A stretch of DNA of 64,000 nucleotides from an uncultured Bacteroides sp. GTDB taxonomy: Bacteria; Bacteroidota; Bacteroidia; Bacteroidales; Bacteroidaceae. A model generated the notes under the pieces. That model ran no database searches. It had not been told where the DNA came from and saw nothing but the letters and a program-made list of their open reading frames with translations. Shown here one piece after another: positions 60,584 through 64,000 of this stretch (within the stretch, counting starts at the first letter, position 1; each line of letters begins with the position of its first letter). The stretch spans positions 1-64,000 of the forward strand of contig CABMPP010000007.1 in assembly GCA_902388495.1 (NCBI GenBank). The letters run 5' to 3'. The translations under genes were made by a program, and so were the position numbers.

Positions 60584-61906
60584 TCACTTTTTCCCATATT
60601 CCGGGTCTATCTTCCTGTCTGCAAAGACGGTGACTACCACTGTAGCAATGCAGCATGCTATCACCATCCAGAAGAAGTTGACATAACCGATTGCTTCCTG
60701 AATATACCCTGCAAACATGCCCGGAATCATCATGCTCAGTGCCATGAATGCGGTGCAGATGGCATAATGGGATGTCTTGAACTCACCTTCGGAGAAGTAC
60801 ATCATGTAGAGCATGTAGGCTGTGAAGCCGAAGCCATAGCCAAACTGTTCGATAGCGATGGCTGTAGAGATGGCAAACAGGTTCTCGGGTTGCCCGATGG
60901 CCAGGTAAACAAACGTCAGGCAAGGCAGAGTCATACATGCCGCCATCCACCAGATAGACTTTTTCAATCCGATGCGCGATGCAAACAGTCCTCCGAGGAT
61001 ACCGCCTGCAGTGAGGAATATCACTCCGATAGTGCCATATACGATGCCCACTTCGGCAGTGGAAAGTCCCAAGCCTCCTGCTTCTTTACTTGCCACCAGG
61101 AAGGGCATACACATCTTGATGAGGAATGCCTCGGGCAGGCGATAGAGCAGCATGAATACGATGGCCAGCCACACTCCGGGCTTGGTGAAGTAAGTCGCAA
61201 AGGTGCGTCCGAACTCGATGAAGATGTCCTTTGCACTGCTTGCACCCGGTGTCAGGACAGATTTGTCGTCGGCCGGCCGGGGTATTGCAAAGAGATGATA
61301 GAAGGTTACCAGGCTGAACATGACGGCGGTAACCAGCATCGTAATGGTCCATGATAGCGGAATGTTATCGTACCGCAACTCGATGGCACCTGCAATGGCT
61401 ACGAGTACTCCCTGTCCGAAGATGGACGCCAGGCGGTAGAAGGTGCTGCGGATGCCGACAAATGCCGCCTGGTCGCTTTGCTTCAGCGCCAGCATATAGA
61501 AGCCGTCGGCGGCAATGTCGTGTGTGGCCGAAGCAAACGCCGTGATGATGAACAGAATCAGCGTGATGGTGAACATGCTGATAGGGGTCTGTCCGGCAGC
61601 TATAACTGCCTCATCGGGGCGTGGAATGGACAGCGTCAGCAGGATGAATGCTATTGACATCAGGATCTGCATAGAGACGGTCCACCATCTTTTGGTCTTG
61701 ATGATGTCGACGAAGGGGCTCCAGAAGGGCTTGATAGTCCAGGGAAGATACAGAAGGCTGGTAAACAATGCCATCTCTCCATTGGGAACGCCCATCTTGG
61801 TGAACATCATTACCGAGATGTTGTTGACAATAAAGTATGGAATGCCTTGTGCAAAGTATAAAGTGGGAACCCATGCCCATGGCGACACTCTTTTTAAGCT
61901 GTTCAT
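60584..61906 (-). CDS. AmpG-like MFS permease (muropeptide uptake)
   Basis: A 440-residue major-facilitator protein with twelve predicted membrane helices. The AmpG-type start is clear (SPWAWVPTLYFAQGIPYFIVNN), followed by LPWTIKPFWSPFVDIIKTKRWW and ATHDIAADGFYMLAL. AmpG permeases import anhydro-muropeptides or GlcNAc-anhMurNAc from the periplasm. The flanking SpoIID-like and NamZ genes (25 and 46 bp gaps) support a peptidoglycan-recycling role. The AmpG name for E. coli covers a longer protein; this is the shorter Bacteroidetes form. Confidence 0.85.
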   Translation of the reverse strand: MNSLKRVSPWAWVPTLYFAQGIPYFIVNNISVMMFTKMGVPNGEMALFTSLLYLPWTIKPFWSPFVDIIKTKRWWTVSMQILMSIAFILLTLSIPRPDEAVIAAGQTPISMFTITLILFIITAFASATHDIAADGFYMLALKQSDQAAFVGIRSTFYRLASIFGQGVLVAIAGAIELRYDNIPLSWTITMLVTAVMFSLVTFYHLFAIPRPADDKSVLTPGASSAKDIFIEFGRTFATYFTKPGVWLAIVFMLLYRLPEAFLIKMCMPFLVASKEAGGLGLSTAEVGIVYGTIGVIFLTAGGILGGLFASRIGLKKSIWWMAACMTLPCLTFVYLAIGQPENLFAISTAIAIEQFGYGFGFTAYMLYMMYFSEGEFKTSHYAICTAFMALSMMIPGMFAGYIQEAIGYVNFFWMVIACCIATVVVTVFADRKIDPEYGKK

Positions 61907-61931
61907 GATATTAGTTTGTTTGAGGGTTAAA

Positions 61932-63305
61932 TTAGTCGTACAGTCTGTCTATACTTGCACCGATATAGTAGTGCAGCAGTATGGCATCGTACTTATAGCC
62001 TTGTTCTCCCATAACGGCAGCACCTATCTGGCACAGCCCTGCGCCATGTCCCCAGCCGGCTCCGGTGAGGATGAAGCGTGCGGGCACTTCGGTCACACCC
62101 TCCGGTGCACCTGCTTCTGCAGGCAGGCTGCCTTCCTTGTCTACCACAAAGGCGGAACTGTAAAGGTGGGAGGGAGAGAGCGTTCTTCTTATCTCCAGCT
62201 CCTTGCCGATGATGAGCGTGCGTTTGGTGCCGACTATCTTCAGTTTCCAGAGGCGTCCGCTGGTTCCGCGGGCTATGGGGACGAGGTCGATGATTTGCCC
62301 GTAGTCGATGCCGGAACGTTTCAGGATGAGAGCTGAAAGTTCGTCTTGGGTATAGGTCACTTTCCAACGGTAGAAGTCGGTGGTTTCCTGGTCGTAGTTG
62401 TTGAGCACCTGCGAGAGGATCTGCTTGTCGGTGGTGTTGCAGAAGGCTTCCGGGGAGGTGCGTATCCAGCGGTCGGCTTCGGCTTCTTGCGTCAGGTCGG
62501 GGAGGTCGGTATGTGTTTTGCTGTCCCGCTGCTTGGCAAGATAGGGGTATTTCACATCTTCCCAGCAATATTGGAACTCTTCGAAAGCACCGCCGCAGCA
62601 TTTGGAGAAGCGGGCGTCGCATATCTTTCCACCGGACATCAGTACCTGGCCGCGGGTAGCGGCAATGGCCTGCTTCACTATTTCGGTGGAGGCACGCGTG
62701 ATGCCTTGGTAGCGCTGGCAATGGTCGTCGGCGCAGACGTCGAAGTGAGTATGGTCTTCACGGTCGTACCAGCGGATTAACTCTTCTTCGGTTTGGGTGG
62801 AAGCAGAGTAACCAGTCTTGGCTTCGACGATTTCCTTGTTCTTTTGTATCTGGGCCAGCAGCCAGCTTCTTGATATAACAGCGTGGGCTTTCAATAACTC
62901 CAAAGAGGCGGTTGCGCTCATTTCACTGGAAATGACGCTTGTCAGGTAATCTTCCACGTTGATGACGTTGATGCCGGTCAGCTTCTCGTTCTCGACGATA
63001 ATCTTCAGGGCGCCCATGAAGCGCTGGTCTTCCTTTCGTTCCCAGTGGAAGTTGATGCCGATGGTGACGTCCAGGAGTTCAAAGGCATCGGTGTCATAGA
63101 TGGGGTCGAACGACAGCTCGTCGTACCGGCGTCCGTTCCAAAGGATTTTGCCTTCGTCGTAAGTGACGGTCTGCTTGCCGCTGACCACCATGCTGTATGT
63201 GACTACTCCGTCGCAGTAGGTGCCGAACATGCGGTAACGGTTCAATAAGACGAACTCTATCTGTGGCTCGAAGAGGATGCCTACTTGTACTTTGGGCTCT
63301 TTCAT
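61932..63305 (-). CDS. SpoIID/LytB-domain protein
   Basis: A 457-residue protein of the SpoIID/LytB family, whose founding members are lytic transglycosylases acting on denuded glycan strands or enhance amidases. The family core is visible: VEDYLTSVISSEMSATASLELLKAHAVISRSW (Glu128 is the expected catalytic acid), CCGGAFEEFQYCWED with paired cysteines, and the ending GAGWGHGAGLCQIGAAVMGEQGYKYDAILLHYYIG. The N-terminus (MKEPKVQVGILFEPQIEF) shows no signal peptide, which is unusual for a cell-wall enzyme. It is encoded between the DUF4922 gene (13 bp upstream) and the AmpG-like gene. Confidence 0.88.
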   Translation of the reverse strand: MKEPKVQVGILFEPQIEFVLLNRYRMFGTYCDGVVTYSMVVSGKQTVTYDEGKILWNGRRYDELSFDPIYDTDAFELLDVTIGINFHWERKEDQRFMGALKIIVENEKLTGINVINVEDYLTSVISSEMSATASLELLKAHAVISRSWLLAQIQKNKEIVEAKTGYSASTQTEEELIRWYDREDHTHFDVCADDHCQRYQGITRASTEIVKQAIAATRGQVLMSGGKICDARFSKCCGGAFEEFQYCWEDVKYPYLAKQRDSKTHTDLPDLTQEAEADRWIRTSPEAFCNTTDKQILSQVLNNYDQETTDFYRWKVTYTQDELSALILKRSGIDYGQIIDLVPIARGTSGRLWKLKIVGTKRTLIIGKELEIRRTLSPSHLYSSAFVVDKEGSLPAEAGAPEGVTEVPARFILTGAGWGHGAGLCQIGAAVMGEQGYKYDAILLHYYIGASIDRLYD

Positions 63306-63318
63306 ATTGTATTCTCTT

Positions 63319-64000
63319 TTATATTTGTTCCTTAATCTGTTGTCTTATCCGGTGAAAATCGTCGGTAGAGAGACATACTTCACTGAGGATTTGTGCCACG
63401 TCTCCGGCAGTAATCTTCAGGAAATCTTTCTCTACGGGGGTGATAAATACGCCTCCCAAATCTACGGATGCAGGGCTGCTCAGCAGATTGGCTTCCCCCT
63501 CGGCTGTGTAGCAGGCGGGGCGATGCTTTTCGCGCGGGAAGACAAAGACGATCCATTTGCCGGCTTCGTACTGTGCCAGTACGTTCATCATCGGCTCGTC
63601 CTCACCGGGCTTTACGTCCAGCGAACGGTAGATGATGTCGAACAAAGCGGCAGTATCTTCTTTGGAGGAAGATTCGATGACGAGCGTGGTGCGGGGGGCA
63701 TCGTTCAGATACCACAACGCAGCCTTGCCATAGTCGGCTATCTTCCCGGCAATCTGTCCGCGCCAGTCTTTTTCAATCGGCATGAAGCCTTTGTTGCCTG
63801 CCTGGAAGTGGGCATGGTCGGGGGCGGAGGCGCCGCATCGGGGACCGTTGTAGAAGATGGTAAAGTCCGACAAGGCTTCCGCCAGACTGAGCATGTCGGT
63901 GAAGCGACAAGCTATGCGCTGGGGAACGTGCGCCACTTCCGGTATCGTCAGGTGACGGGGAAAGATGGGGAACGGGTTCACCAATATGTTGTAGTGCCCG
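63319..64000 (-). CDS. DUF4922-family protein, 5' end cut by window edge
   Basis: The frame runs out of the window at 64000, so only the C-terminal 226 residues are visible; it reads GHYNILVNPFPIFPRHLTIP from the edge, and the TTG at 63984 is not a convincing start. PDHAHFQAG (near the middle) is the HIT/GalT-type histidine motif, as in GDP-hexose phosphorylases and related nucleotidyl transferases, and FPRHLTIPEVAHVPQRI precedes it. The reaction is therefore likely a nucleotide-sugar or dinucleotide phosphorylysis, unproven. It lies 13 bp upstream of the SpoIID-like gene and heads the visible part of the salvage cluster. Confidence 0.75.
   Translation of the reverse strand, partial: GHYNILVNPFPIFPRHLTIPEVAHVPQRIACRFTDMLSLAEALSDFTIFYNGPRCGASAPDHAHFQAGNKGFMPIEKDWRGQIAGKIADYGKAALWYLNDAPRTTLVIESSSKEDTAALFDIIYRSLDVKPGEDEPMMNVLAQYEAGKWIVFVFPREKHRPACYTAEGEANLLSSPASVDLGGVFITPVEKDFLKITAGDVAQILSEVCLSTDDFHRIRQQIKEQI

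Overview
This 64 kb window looks like the chromosome of a gut Bacteroides-type bacterium. The evidence is four SusC/SusD outer-membrane glycan-uptake pairs, a one-protein hybrid two-component regulator, a membrane-bound propeller/HTH regulator, lipoproteins with short lipoboxes, and promoter boxes of the Bacteroides form TAnnTTTG in front of several genes. No CRISPR array, rRNA, prophage or transposase was found. There is one tRNA, Leu with anticodon TAG.

Layout. Positions 1-24600 hold two related polysaccharide-utilisation loci (PULs) on the minus strand. PUL1 (9059 down to 180) is susC-susD-GH3-GH144. PUL2 (24541 down to 10939) is regulator-susC-susD-GH43-GH144-GH3. GH144 (Pfam 'glycoamylase') together with a BglX-like GH3 is the signature of beta-1,2-glucan use, so both are inferred to act on beta-1,2-glucans or related material. 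An AAA ATPase/nuclease-like gene sits between them. Positions 24700-31720 hold tRNA-Leu and a third susC-susD-lipoprotein operon whose susC is split. Its promoter, start codon, signal peptide and first 74 codons lie backwards inside a 1.2 kb segment bounded by 26-bp inverted repeats. Flipping the segment would restore one 1073-residue SusC in frame. The window therefore shows the OFF state of a phase-variable switch.

Positions 31860-38230 are housekeeping: an S41 peptidase, a DUF3316 protein, a GyrA/ParC-type topoisomerase subunit and a membrane MutS-like ATPase. Positions 38530-48590 are a third PUL (susC-susD-esterase) with a divergent hybrid two-component regulator. Positions 48725-50914 carry glyS and an FKBP-type lipoprotein. 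Positions 50999-64000 are a minus-strand run that reads as a peptidoglycan/MurNAc salvage cluster: a DUF4922 protein, a SpoIID-like protein, an AmpG-like permease, NamZ (DUF1343), a D-lactate-dehydrogenase-like flavo-iron-sulfur protein, MurT-like, MurK-like, MurQ and a serine hydrolase/SGNH fusion. MurQ releases D-lactate from MurNAc-6-phosphate, which gives the dehydrogenase a plausible substrate.

The intergenic DNA is unusually structured. Several gaps hold short tandem arrays with a period of 22-24 bp (or 11 bp), four to six units each, with a different repeated word at each locus. There is also a dispersed REP-like element in three copies, a MITE-like inverted repeat between susC and susD of PUL1, and two copies of a roughly 60-bp palindromic element inserted in frame inside the dehydrogenase gene.
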